Origin: JBFEYJ01 sp041563315
GTDB lineage: Bacteria > Pseudomonadota > Gammaproteobacteria > Thiohalomonadales > Thiohalomonadaceae
DNA: 16,008 nucleotides
Assembly (NCBI GenBank): GCA_041563315.1
Contig: JBFFNE010000069.1
Location: 1-16,008 of the forward strand
Direction of reading: 5' to 3'
How positions within the stretch are numbered: the stretch's first letter is position 1; each line of letters opens with the position of its first letter. The notes below the pieces were generated by a model. The model searched no databases, was not told where the DNA came from, and saw only the letters and a list, made by a program, of their open reading frames with translations. This document shows, in pieces, positions 6,718 to 14,271 of the stretch. The translations under genes were made by a program, and so were the position numbers.

Positions 6718-9156
6718 TTAGCCGTTTACTGCGCTCTGCATCGGCACGAATTCGAGCCGGTGCTCCGGTGTGGCCCGTTCCGCCCAAGGGTCATGCTGGG
6801 CGACACGTTGCGAGGCTAGGAATCGCGCATAGAGTGCCTTGCGGTTGTCGGCGTTCTCCACGATCTGCTCCTTGACGTAGGGCAGGCCGACGCGCTCCAC
6901 CCAGGGGGCGGTGCGTTCGAGGTAACGGGCCTGCTCGCGGTAGAGCTGCATGAAGGCGCCAGCGTATTCCAGCACCTCGGCCTCGGTCTCGACCCGGCAG
7001 AGCAAGTCGGTAACGCGTACCTTGATGCCGCCGTTGCCGCCGATATGCAGCTCCCAGGCGTGGTCGATACCGACCACGCCGAAGTCTTTGATCGTTGCCT
7101 CGGCGCAGTTGCGCGGACAGCCGGAGACCGCCATCTTGAACTTGTGCGGGGTCCAGGAGCCCCAGGTCATTTTCTCCAGGTCGATACCCATCTGGATTGA
7201 GTCCTGGGTGCCGAAGCGGCAGAACTGGGCGCCGATGCAGGTTTTTACGGTGCGCAGCGCCTTGCCGTAGGCATGGCCGGAAACCATGCCGGCGGCATTG
7301 AGATCGGACCAAATCGCTGGCAGCTGATCCTGCTTAATGCCGACCAGGTCGATGCGCTGGCCGCCGGTGAGCTTGACCATGGGCACATTGAACTTCTCCG
7401 CCGCATCGGCGATGGCACGTAGCTCCGCCGGGGTGGTGACGCCGCCCCACATGCGCGGCACTACGGTGTAGCTGCGGTCTTTCTGGATGTTGGCGTGCAG
7501 GCGCTCGTTGACGAAGCGCGAGCGCGAGTCGTCGATCGCCTCGGCAGGCCAGGCGGCGAGTAGGTAGTAGTTGAGCGCTGGCCGGCAGCTGGGACAGCCA
7601 TCCGGGGTACGCCATTCCAGTTGTTGCATCAATTGTTCCCGCGAGATGAGGTGCTGCGCGGAGATCGCCTCACGCACCTCCTCGTGAGTAAAATCGGTGC
7701 AGCCGCACATCGGTTTTTTCTCCGGCGCCGAGTAGTCGCCGCCGACGCATTCGGCGAGGATCTGTTCGACCAGCCCGGTGCAGCCGCCGCAGGAGGCCGC
7801 CGCCTTGGTGTGCTTTTTCACCTCCTCCAGGGTAAAGAGGCCCTGCGAGCGGATGGCATTGACGATATCGCCCTTGCACACGCCGTTGCAGTCGCACACC
7901 TGCGCCTCGTTGGCCATGCCGGCGGCGCTGCTCTGGCCGCCGTGTCCGGCATCACCGAGGTGGTTTCTGCCGAACATCAGCTGATCGCGGTGGGCGCTGA
8001 TATCCGAGCCCTCACGCATCAGCTCGTAGTACCAGGCCCCATCGACGGTATCGCCATAGAGGACGGCACCGGCAATGCGGTCATTCTTGAGCACTAGTTT
8101 TTTGTAGATGCCGCGCGCGGCATCCTTGAGCACAATGGACTCGGTGCTGTCGTCGCCCATGAAGTTGCCGGCGGAAAACAGCTCAACCCCGCTGACCTTT
8201 AAACGGGTTGCGGTAGCCGAACCTTCATAGCGGCCATAGCCGAGATGCGCCAAATGGTTGGCGCAGACCTTGGCCTGCTCGAACAGCGGCGCTACCAGGC
8301 CGTAAGTGCAGCCGCGGTGTTGCACGCACTCCCCTACCGCATAGATGCACGGGTCGAAGCTCTGCATGGTGTCGTTAACCACGATGCCGCGTTCACAGTG
8401 CAGGCCGGCCTCCTTGGCCAGGGTAATGTTGGGGCGGATGCCGACGGCCATCACCACCAGGTCGGCGGGGATCTTGCGGCCGTCTTTCAGTTTTAGACTT
8501 TCGACGCGTCCCTGGCCGAGGAGCGCCTCGGTGTCGGCGCTGGTGACGATATTGAGGCCGCGTCCTTCCAGTTCGTTTTGCAGCAGTCTGGCTGCTGCCT
8601 CATCGAGCTGGCGCTCCATCAACACCTCGGGCAGGTGGATGACGGTGACGTTCATGCCGTGGTTGAGCAGGCCATTAGCCGCCTCCAGACCGAGCAGGCC
8701 GCCACCGATCACCACCGCGTTTTTATATTGCTTTGCCGCCCTGGCCATGGCCTCCACATCGGCGATGGTGCGAAAGCCGATCACGCCGTCGAGGTCGTGG
8801 CCGGGCACCGGCAGGATAAAGGGCAGGGAGCCGGTGGCAATGAGCAGACGATCGTAGTCGGCCTCGGTGCCATCGGCGGCGATCACCTTGCGCCTGAGAC
8901 GGTCGATTTTGGTCACCGGGGTGTCGCTGTGCAGAGTGATGCCGTTTTCCGCGTACCAGTTACGGCTGTTGAGTATGATGTCGTCGAATGGCTTTTCCCC
9001 GGCCAGCACCGGCGAGAGCATAATGCGGTTGTAGTTGGGATGCGGCTCATCGCCGAATACGGTAATGGCGTATTTTTCCGGTGCCAGCCTGAGCAGTTCT
9101 TCCAGGGTACGAACCCCGGCCATGCCATTGCCGATCAGTACCAATTTTTCTTTCAT
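6718..9156 (-). CDS. nirB: NADH-dependent nitrite reductase large subunit
   Basis: Cytoplasmic siroheme enzyme reducing nitrite to ammonium with NADH and NirD; 812 residues against about 847 in E. coli. Domains in order: FAD-binding fold (GNGMAG, 9-14); NADH-binding fold (GGGLLG, 151-156); a BFD-like [2Fe-2S] domain (Cys421, Cys423, Cys456, Cys459); a second Cys-rich BFD-like segment (Cys484, Cys486, Cys521, Cys524); and the siroheme/[4Fe-4S] reductase domain with CIGAQFC (Cys640, Cys646) and SGCPRNC (Cys680, Cys684). Its ATG overlaps the stop of the upstream gene by four bases (ATGA), and AGGAGAG precedes it, so the two are translationally linked. It is equivalent to Klebsiella NasB, and all expected cofactor ligands are intact. 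Confidence 0.96.
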   Translation of the reverse strand: MKEKLVLIGNGMAGVRTLEELLRLAPEKYAITVFGDEPHPNYNRIMLSPVLAGEKPFDDIILNSRNWYAENGITLHSDTPVTKIDRLRRKVIAADGTEADYDRLLIATGSLPFILPVPGHDLDGVIGFRTIADVEAMARAAKQYKNAVVIGGGLLGLEAANGLLNHGMNVTVIHLPEVLMERQLDEAAARLLQNELEGRGLNIVTSADTEALLGQGRVESLKLKDGRKIPADLVVMAVGIRPNITLAKEAGLHCERGIVVNDTMQSFDPCIYAVGECVQHRGCTYGLVAPLFEQAKVCANHLAHLGYGRYEGSATATRLKVSGVELFSAGNFMGDDSTESIVLKDAARGIYKKLVLKNDRIAGAVLYGDTVDGAWYYELMREGSDISAHRDQLMFGRNHLGDAGHGGQSSAAGMANEAQVCDCNGVCKGDIVNAIRSQGLFTLEEVKKHTKAAASCGGCTGLVEQILAECVGGDYSAPEKKPMCGCTDFTHEEVREAISAQHLISREQLMQQLEWRTPDGCPSCRPALNYYLLAAWPAEAIDDSRSRFVNERLHANIQKDRSYTVVPRMWGGVTTPAELRAIADAAEKFNVPMVKLTGGQRIDLVGIKQDQLPAIWSDLNAAGMVSGHAYGKALRTVKTCIGAQFCRFGTQDSIQMGIDLEKMTWGSWTPHKFKMAVSGCPRNCAEATIKDFGVVGIDHAWELHIGGNGGIKVRVTDLLCRVETEAEVLEYAGAFMQLYREQARYLERTAPWVERVGLPYVKEQIVENADNRKALYARFLASQRVAQHDPWAERATPEHRLEFVPMQSAVNG

Positions 9157-10502
9157 CGTAGTCTCTCCTGGGCGGACGTTGTGACGGAGGTATCGGTACT
9201 CTGATCGCGCCGGTTCAAACGTGCCAGTTCGTCGAAGTCCATGGCCATGTGGTGCAGTTCGAAACCACGTAGGTAATCGAGCGGTTTCGAGGGGTCGAAG
9301 CGGCGTCCGTCGAGGAAGCGATCCGGCCCCATCAACAGCGAGTCGCTTCCTTCGTGCAGTTTCCAGTTGCTCTCATGCATTCCTTCCAGCTTGTCGTCGA
9401 CGCTCGGGCAGAGCAGACCGAGGGTTTCTGCAGCATCGCGGTAGATATCCGGGCGATAGACCTCATTGGCTACGGCTCGCATATCGATGGCGGTGGTGAC
9501 CTGGCCCCAGCGCACCATCTGGCTGATGAACCACAGGGCATGCGAGCGCCAGGGAAAGTTGGCGGCGTAGCGGTGAAACACATTGAAGTCGGGCAGGGCG
9601 CGCGGCAATTCGTTGGCGGCGTACTGGAAGGTGCCGGTCATCGACATACGCACCACATGTTCGGGGGCGTTGACGTAGACGCTGCGTGCGATCATCGCCG
9701 CCGCTTCGACACGGTTCTGGAACTCATCCAGCCAACGGCTCGCTTCGAGCAATGCCATCAGCAGGGCGCGGTGCGTGCTGGGGTATTGCTCGGCCCACTC
9801 CTGAGTGACGCCGAGCACCTTCTCCGGACTGTTGTTCCATATCTCGTATTTGGTGATCAGGGTGTGGCCGAGCCCGGCCTGCACCGCCTGCGCATTCCAC
9901 GGCTCGCCGACGCAGTAGCCATCGATGGTGCCTTTCTCCAGCTGGCCGACCATCTGCGGCGGTGGTACCACCACTAAGCGCACATCGTTGTCCGGATCGA
10001 TGCCGGCGGCGGCCATCCAGTACCGCAGCTCGTAGTTGTGGGTGGAGTAGGGAAATACCATGGCGAAGGTGAACGGCTCGCCGCCTGACTGTTTGTTTTG
10101 TTCGATCACCTGTTTGAGTGCGCGGGCACTGAGCGGGCGCTTTGACATCGCCTCGGGTGCGATGCGCTGCATCTTTTCACACAGCGCGTTGGAGACGGTG
10201 ATGGCGTTGCCGTTGAGGTCCATGGAAAAGGCGGTGACCATCGGCTTGGCCATCGGACCGATGCCTAGGCTCATCGCAATGGGCATGCCGGCCAGCATTT
10301 GCGCGCCGTCGAGGATGCCGAGTGCCACCTTGTCCCGGATGTTGGCCCAGGAGGTTTCCTTGGAGAGCGTGACATTGAGGCCGTATTTTTCGAAGTAGCC
10401 CTTTTCCTTGGCCACCACCAGTGGGGCGCAGTCGGTCAGCGGGATAAAGCCGAGGGTCAGTTCGGTTTTTTCCAGATGGGTAAGATTCACTGTGTCATTC
10501 AT
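9153..10502 (-). CDS. Cytoplasmic NrtA-like nitrate-binding protein (NasS-like or NrtC-regulatory-domain-like)
   Basis: A 449-residue member of the NrtA/CmpA/NasS binding-protein family. It shares family blocks with NrtA of this locus, including FSMDLNGNAITVSNA, STHNYELRYW (153-162), PPPQM and GYCVGEPWN (195-203). It has no signal peptide: the N-terminus is polar (MNDTVNLTHLEKTE) and enters the mature fold directly. It should therefore sense nitrate or nitrite in the cytoplasm. Two known precedents fit: NasS, which holds the antiterminator NasT until nitrate binds, and the NrtA-like C-terminal domain of cyanobacterial NrtC, which regulates the transporter. Its place 10 bases after the ATPase gene, with a four-base overlap into nirB, suits the NrtC idea as a split form; the attenuator-like leader upstream of nrtA suits NasS. 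No NasT is in the window. An AAGGAT site precedes the start. Confidence 0.85.
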   Translation of the reverse strand: MNDTVNLTHLEKTELTLGFIPLTDCAPLVVAKEKGYFEKYGLNVTLSKETSWANIRDKVALGILDGAQMLAGMPIAMSLGIGPMAKPMVTAFSMDLNGNAITVSNALCEKMQRIAPEAMSKRPLSARALKQVIEQNKQSGGEPFTFAMVFPYSTHNYELRYWMAAAGIDPDNDVRLVVVPPPQMVGQLEKGTIDGYCVGEPWNAQAVQAGLGHTLITKYEIWNNSPEKVLGVTQEWAEQYPSTHRALLMALLEASRWLDEFQNRVEAAAMIARSVYVNAPEHVVRMSMTGTFQYAANELPRALPDFNVFHRYAANFPWRSHALWFISQMVRWGQVTTAIDMRAVANEVYRPDIYRDAAETLGLLCPSVDDKLEGMHESNWKLHEGSDSLLMGPDRFLDGRRFDPSKPLDYLRGFELHHMAMDFDELARLNRRDQSTDTSVTTSAQERLR

Positions 10503-10512
10503 CGTCGTATCC

Positions 10513-11373
10513 TTAGCCTGCAGCCACCTTAAGTGCCGGTTTCCGTGCCTCTTCCGCGATCTCTACAGTGGGTTGTGTCACCGGCACATCGGGCTGGGCA
10601 TGACGCTCGTGCAGGAAGTGCAGTACCTCCGCGCGGTAGTGGTTGTAGGTCGGATTGGCGGCCAGCGCCAAGCGGTGGCGCGGGCGTTCCAGGTCGACCT
10701 TCAGTATCTCGCCCACGGTAGCGGCAGGGCCGTTGCTCATCATCACGATGCGATCGGAGAGCAGTACCGCCTCGTCCACATCGTGGGTGATCATGATCAC
10801 GGTATTGTTGAGGTTTGCCTGGATCTCCATCAGCGAGTCCTGCATGTGAGTGCGGGTGAGCGAGTCGAGCGCGCCGAATGGCTCGTCCATCAGTAGCACC
10901 TTGGGCTCCATGGCCAGGGCACGGGCGATGCCGACGCGCTGTTTCATGCCGCCGGAGATCTCGGAAGGCCGCTGATTCATCGCGTGGGCCATGTGCACCA
11001 GCTCCAGGTTGTGCACGGTCCAGTCGTGGCGCTGTTGTTTGCTGCGGGTTTTTTTGAACACCTGATCGACCGCCAGGCGCACGTTTTCATACACCGTGAG
11101 CCACGGCAGCAGCGAGTGGTTCTGGAACACCACCGCACGATCCGGTCCTGGCTCGTCCACCTCGCGGTTTTCCAGCAGCACCCCGCCGCTGCTCGCCTGC
11201 AACAGACCGGCAACGATATTCAACACCGTCGACTTGCCGCAGCCGGAGTGGCCGATGAGGGAAATAAACTCGCCCTTATCGATCTTCAGCGAAATATCGT
11301 TCAGTACATTCAACGGACCATTGTCGGTGTCGAAGGTAATGCTCAGGCTTTCCAGGCTTAGATAGTTGGTCAT
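10513..11373 (-). CDS. nrtD: Nitrate/nitrite ABC transporter ATP-binding protein
   Basis: Cytoplasmic ATPase powering nitrate uptake with NrtA and NrtB. The 286-residue single-domain protein has Walker A GHSGCGKST (41-49), Q-loop Gln84, signature ISGGMKQR (139-146), Walker B VLLMDEP (159-165), D-loop GALD and H-loop His197. Length and sequence fit the NrtD/NasD class: it lacks the fused binding domain of cyanobacterial NrtC, but a gene for a similar domain follows 10 bases downstream. As the only ATPase in the cluster it presumably acts as a homodimer. It lies 12 bases after nrtB. Equivalent names are nasD and, loosely, nrtC. Confidence 0.92.
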   Translation of the reverse strand: MTNYLSLESLSITFDTDNGPLNVLNDISLKIDKGEFISLIGHSGCGKSTVLNIVAGLLQASSGGVLLENREVDEPGPDRAVVFQNHSLLPWLTVYENVRLAVDQVFKKTRSKQQRHDWTVHNLELVHMAHAMNQRPSEISGGMKQRVGIARALAMEPKVLLMDEPFGALDSLTRTHMQDSLMEIQANLNNTVIMITHDVDEAVLLSDRIVMMSNGPAATVGEILKVDLERPRHRLALAANPTYNHYRAEVLHFLHERHAQPDVPVTQPTVEIAEEARKPALKVAAG

Positions 11374-11385
11374 ATTTATCTCTCC

Positions 11386-12408
11386 TTATCGCAGTACTGC
11401 GTTGCGGTCCCAGGTGACGCGGCGCTGCAGCATCAGCATGCCGCGGTCGAGCAGGAAGCCGATGAAGCCGATCGCCAGCACCGCGACCATGATGCGTGCC
11501 AGGGAGTCGGAGCTGCCGTTCTGAAACTCGTCCCAGACGAATTTGCCGAGGCCGGGGTTCTGCGCCAGCATCTCGGCGGCGATCAGCACCATCCAGCCGA
11601 TGCCCAGGCTGAGGCGCAGGCCGGTGAACATCATCGGTGTGGCCGAGGGCAGGATGATCTTCATCGTCTTGGTGAACCAGCCGAGGCGGAGCACACGGCT
11701 GACGTTGAGCAGGTCCTTGTCCACCGAGGAGACACCGACTGTGGTGTTGATAATGGTCGGCCACAGGCAGCACAGGGTGACGGTGATCGCCGAGGTGAGG
11801 AACGACTTGGCGAAGAACGGGTCGTCGCTGACGTAGACCGCGCTCACCACCATGGTGACCAGCGGCAGCCAGGCCAGCGGCGAGACCGGTTTGAAGATCT
11901 GAATTAGCGGATTGAGCGCCTGGTAGAGCGTGGCGCTCATGCCGCAGACGATGCCGACGGGAATGGCGATCAGCGAGGCGATGAGAAATCCGGTGGCGAC
12001 GGTCACCAGGCTGGTGACGATCTGATCGAAAAAGGTCGGCTTGCCGGTGTAGGAGCGAATCTTTGGCTCATAACCCGGGTCAGTTTTCATGCGCTCCGCA
12101 TTGCGCGCATGCTGCCGCTCATAAAAGGCCGACTCCTTTTCCCGTTCCGCCCGGTGCTCTTTGTTAAGCTGTACGGTCTGTTCCCACACCTTGGCCGGCC
12201 CGGGAAAGGTACCCAGCGAGGTATCGATCTTCGATGCGGCGGCAGCCCACACACCCAGGAACACGGCGATGGCGATCAACGGGATGAGCAGGTGGCGGCT
12301 CAGTCCTGTCGTCACCTTTACGAAATGCTCGCCCTGCAGTGCGCCCTGGAGTTTGTCGAGCCAGGCGGTGTTGAAGCTGCTGCGCGGGTTGAGGATGGAT
12401 GGAATCAT
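11386..12408 (-). CDS. nrtB: Nitrate/nitrite ABC transporter permease
   Basis: Inner-membrane permease of the nitrate importer, 340 residues. A first helix (about 40-58) is followed by a charged, probably periplasmic insertion rich in Glu, Arg and Lys (about 75-128). The core then has helices at about 130-157, 170-192, 203-222, 263-282 and 304-322. The cytoplasmic EAA-type loop that contacts the ATPase is at about 222-258 (GVSSVDKDLLNVSRVLRLG), with the conserved LP and GLRLSLGIGW following. The N-terminal helix plus insertion make it longer than the compact permease core of the family. The start lies 63 bases after nrtA, with a strong stem-loop between, and 12 bases separate it from nrtD, so operon membership is clear. 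Confidence 0.93.
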   Translation of the reverse strand: MIPSILNPRSSFNTAWLDKLQGALQGEHFVKVTTGLSRHLLIPLIAIAVFLGVWAAAASKIDTSLGTFPGPAKVWEQTVQLNKEHRAEREKESAFYERQHARNAERMKTDPGYEPKIRSYTGKPTFFDQIVTSLVTVATGFLIASLIAIPVGIVCGMSATLYQALNPLIQIFKPVSPLAWLPLVTMVVSAVYVSDDPFFAKSFLTSAITVTLCCLWPTIINTTVGVSSVDKDLLNVSRVLRLGWFTKTMKIILPSATPMMFTGLRLSLGIGWMVLIAAEMLAQNPGLGKFVWDEFQNGSSDSLARIMVAVLAIGFIGFLLDRGMLMLQRRVTWDRNAVLR

Positions 12409-12440
12409 TGCTCTTGCCTCTTTGTCGGTGTCACTGGCAA

Positions 12441-12461
12441 CCGGGGGAGGTTTTCCCCCGG
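12441..12461 (-). other. Intercistronic stem-loop between nrtA and nrtB
   Basis: CCGGGGGA (12441-12448) pairs with TCCCCCGG (12454-12461) to give eight GC-rich pairs and a five-base loop. On the minus strand it is followed by TTGCCAG and no U-run, so it is not a canonical terminator. A hairpin here would protect the nrtA 3' end, giving more binding protein than permease, as in other binding-protein operons. That role is inferred. Confidence 0.6.
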
Positions 12462-12471
12462 CTGTCCGGTG

Positions 12472-13860
12472 TCAGATCTGTTCTTTGCCCTTCAGACCGA
12501 TCTTGAACTTCTTCAGGTAGCTGTTCGGCTGGTGACCGTCATAGGTGATACCGTCGATGAAGTGGGTCTGCGGTGCACGGAAGCCATCCAGCTTGTCGAA
12601 CGCGGGGAACTCGCCGGCCTCCATCTTGCCCTCGGCGACCAGCTCGTTGGCGGCAGCGGCATAGATGTCGGGGCGGTAGACCTTCTTTGCGATATCCATG
12701 TACCAGCTGTCGGGTTTGCGCTCGGCGATCTGGCCCCAGCGGCGCATCTGGGTCAGGTACCAGATGGCATCGGAGTAGTAGGGATAGGTGGCGTTGTAGC
12801 GGAAGAAGACGTTGAAGTCGGGCACCGCGCGCTTGTCGCCCTTTTCGTACTCGAAGGTGCCGGTCATGGAGTTGGCGATCACCTCGTAGTCGGCGCCGAC
12901 GTATTGCGGCTTGGCCAGGATCTTCACCGCCTCGGGGCGGTTGGCATTATTGTTCTCGTCGAGCCACCTGGCGGCGCGGATCAGCGCCTTAACCACTTTT
13001 TTGTGGGTGATCGGATACTTGTCGGCCCATGCCTTGGAAACGCCGAAGACCTTCTCCGGGTTGTCCTTCCAGATTTCGTAGTCGGTGATCACCGGCACGC
13101 CGATCCCCTTGAATACCGCCTGCTGGTTCCATGGCTCGCCTACGCAGTAGCCATAGATGGTGCCTGCTTCCATCGTGGCCGGCATTTGCGGCGGTGGAGT
13201 TACAGAGAGCAGAGCGTCTGCCTTGATGGTTCCGCTGGTGTCGCCCTTGGCCGGTGCGTAGTAACCGGGATGGATGCCGCCGGCAGCGAGCCAGTAGCGC
13301 AGTTCGTAGTTATGGGTGGAGACGGGGAAGACCATGCCCATCTTGAACGGTTTGCCTTCCTTTTTGTACTTGTCGACGACCGGTTTGAGGTAATCGGCCT
13401 TAATTGGATGCACTGGCTTGCCGTCGGCACCTTTCGGTACGTGCGGTTTCATCTCTTCCCACACCGCGTTGGAGACGGTGATGGCGTTGCCGTTCAGATC
13501 CATGGAAAAGGCGGTGATGATGTGCGCCTGGGTGCCGAAACCGATGGTGGCGCCGAGCGGCTGGCCGGCCAGCATATGCGCCCCGTCCAATTCACCGTCG
13601 ATGACCCGATCCAGCAGCACTTTCCAGTTGGCCTGCGCCTCCAGGGTGACGTAGAGCCCCTCGTCCTCGAAGTAACCCTTCTCATAAGCGATGGCCAGCG
13701 GCGCCATGTCGGTAAGCTTGATGAATCCGAATTTAAGTTCTTCCTTTTCCGGGTACTCCTTGGCAACCGCGCTGTTCAGTACCGTGCTGCCACCCAGCAT
13801 CAGGCCGCCGGCAAGCAGGGCCAGGCCTGTCCTGCGAATAATATTGTTGCGTTGTTTCAT
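12472..13860 (-). CDS. nrtA: Periplasmic nitrate/nitrite-binding protein of ABC transporter
   Basis: Substrate-binding protein delivering nitrate or nitrite to NrtB/NrtD; 462 residues from the ATG at 13860. The N-terminus is a signal peptide with basic start, hydrophobic core (LALLAGGLMLGG) and an AVA-K cleavage site near residue 33. Consecutive arginines (Arg9-Arg10) before the core suggest possible Tat export, though the motif is weak. No lipobox cysteine is present, so it is probably soluble. Family blocks include FGFIKLTDMAPLAIA (44-58), FSMDLNGNAITVSNA (118-132), STHNYELRYW (181-190) and GYCVGEPWN (237-245). The 13860 start is chosen over an upstream in-frame GTG because it gives a clean signal peptide with purine-rich AGAGGGACAGAGG just upstream. 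It is first in the operon, behind the attenuator leader. Equivalent to Klebsiella NasF. Confidence 0.94.
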   Translation of the reverse strand: MKQRNNIIRRTGLALLAGGLMLGGSTVLNSAVAKEYPEKEELKFGFIKLTDMAPLAIAYEKGYFEDEGLYVTLEAQANWKVLLDRVIDGELDGAHMLAGQPLGATIGFGTQAHIITAFSMDLNGNAITVSNAVWEEMKPHVPKGADGKPVHPIKADYLKPVVDKYKKEGKPFKMGMVFPVSTHNYELRYWLAAGGIHPGYYAPAKGDTSGTIKADALLSVTPPPQMPATMEAGTIYGYCVGEPWNQQAVFKGIGVPVITDYEIWKDNPEKVFGVSKAWADKYPITHKKVVKALIRAARWLDENNNANRPEAVKILAKPQYVGADYEVIANSMTGTFEYEKGDKRAVPDFNVFFRYNATYPYYSDAIWYLTQMRRWGQIAERKPDSWYMDIAKKVYRPDIYAAAANELVAEGKMEAGEFPAFDKLDGFRAPQTHFIDGITYDGHQPNSYLKKFKIGLKGKEQI

Positions 13861-13885
13861 CCTCTGTCCCTCTTTCTTGAACCAC

Positions 13886-13937
13886 AAAAAAAGGCGTCCG
13901 ACCGCCTCGGATTAATTCCGAGCGGAAGGACGCCTTT
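13886..13937 (-). terminator. Leader terminator (attenuator) upstream of nrtA
   Basis: On the minus strand AAAGGCGTCC (13928-13937) pairs perfectly with GGACGCCTTT (13890-13899). Inside is a second stem, CTCGGA/TCCGAG with a five-base loop, plus CCG/CGG across a single bulge. The hairpin runs into seven U residues (13886-13892). This textbook intrinsic terminator lies only 25 bases before the nrtA start codon, so the operon can be expressed only by readthrough or antitermination. Confidence 0.88.
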
Positions 13938-13957
13938 GTCCACGAATCTGATTGTCT

Positions 13958-14026
13958 ACAGCGTGAGTGCAACCCGCCGTTGGGTATCCGCATACACGCT
14001 GTCACGCCAACATCATTGCCGGCGTG
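13958..14026 (-). ncRNA. Structured nrt leader RNA with hexaloop hairpin (NasR/NasT-type antitermination target)
   Basis: Two adjoining stem-loops precede the terminator. The first pairs CACGCC with GGCGTG (14003-14008/14021-14026). The second has an 8-bp perfect outer stem (13958-13965/13995-14002) enclosing ACCC-AACGGC-GGGT on the RNA strand (13972-13985). The hexaloop AACGGC has A at position 1 and G at position 4, the signature recognised by ANTAR proteins such as NasR and NasT in nitrate-assimilation leaders. A second hexaloop, expected in paired ANTAR targets, is not convincing here (UGCGGA has G4 but not A1). Folding was done by eye. Confidence 0.65.
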
Positions 14027-14042
14027 CTTGCCTATCTCTCCT

Positions 14043-14057
14043 GCATGCACCGTGCCA
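14043..14057 (-). promoter_or_regulatory. Sigma-54 (-24/-12) promoter of the nrt-nir-nas operon
   Basis: The minus strand reads TTGGCAC-GGTGC-ATGCA against the RpoN consensus YTGGCAC-N5-TTGCW. The -24 box is perfect and the -12 box has one mismatch, at correct spacing. Transcription would start near 14031, just before the first leader hairpin, giving a leader of about 170 bases. Sigma-54 control with a structured leader is the arrangement of the Klebsiella nasF operon. Confidence 0.75.
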
Positions 14058-14175
14058 AGAGGGCAGTGTGCAGTGAAATTGCATTTTGATTAAGGACTTA
14101 ACGTAACTTGTAGCCGTGTGAAGGCCGGGTAGCGAAGTGTTCAGTGCCCCAAGATGATCTGCAAAGAGGGTATGT

Positions 14176-14192
14176 TGCATCGAGGTGGTGCA
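14176..14192. promoter_or_regulatory. NtrC-binding-site-like dyad
   Basis: TGCATC-N5-GGTGCA differs from the classical NtrC site TGCACC-N5-GGTGCA at one base. It is centred about 150 bases upstream of the predicted sigma-54 start of nrtA, a normal enhancer distance. It also lies about 20 bases before the predicted -35 box of the divergent intI gene. I found no good second site nearby. Confidence 0.7.
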
Positions 14193-14212
14193 ATAATCCA
14201 TTAGGGGCCTGT

Positions 14213-14241
14213 TTGCCACTGCGTCAACGAGCGATTACTAT
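14213..14241 (+). promoter_or_regulatory. Candidate sigma-70 promoter of intI
   Basis: TTGCCA (14213-14218) and TACTAT (14236-14241) are separated by exactly 17 bases, resembling -35 TTGACA (5 of 6) and -10 TATAAT (4 of 6). Transcription would start near 14248, followed by AAGGA at 14262-14266 and the intI start at 14272. No LexA box, common for integron integrases, is visible. Confidence 0.5.
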
Positions 14242-14271
14242 CGCCTGAACGACACAGACACAAGGACCCGT

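Noticed and set aside
12109..14076. A 655-codon plus-strand open frame covering nrtA and part of nrtB
   Set aside because: It is antisense to two clearly recognisable transporter genes, shows no family motif, and is explained by GC-rich codon bias.
14084..14271. A tRNA, a LexA box or a second NtrC site in the intI-nrtA gap
   Set aside because: No cloverleaf, no CTG-N10-CAG match near the intI promoter, and other TGC/GCA pairs have the wrong spacing.
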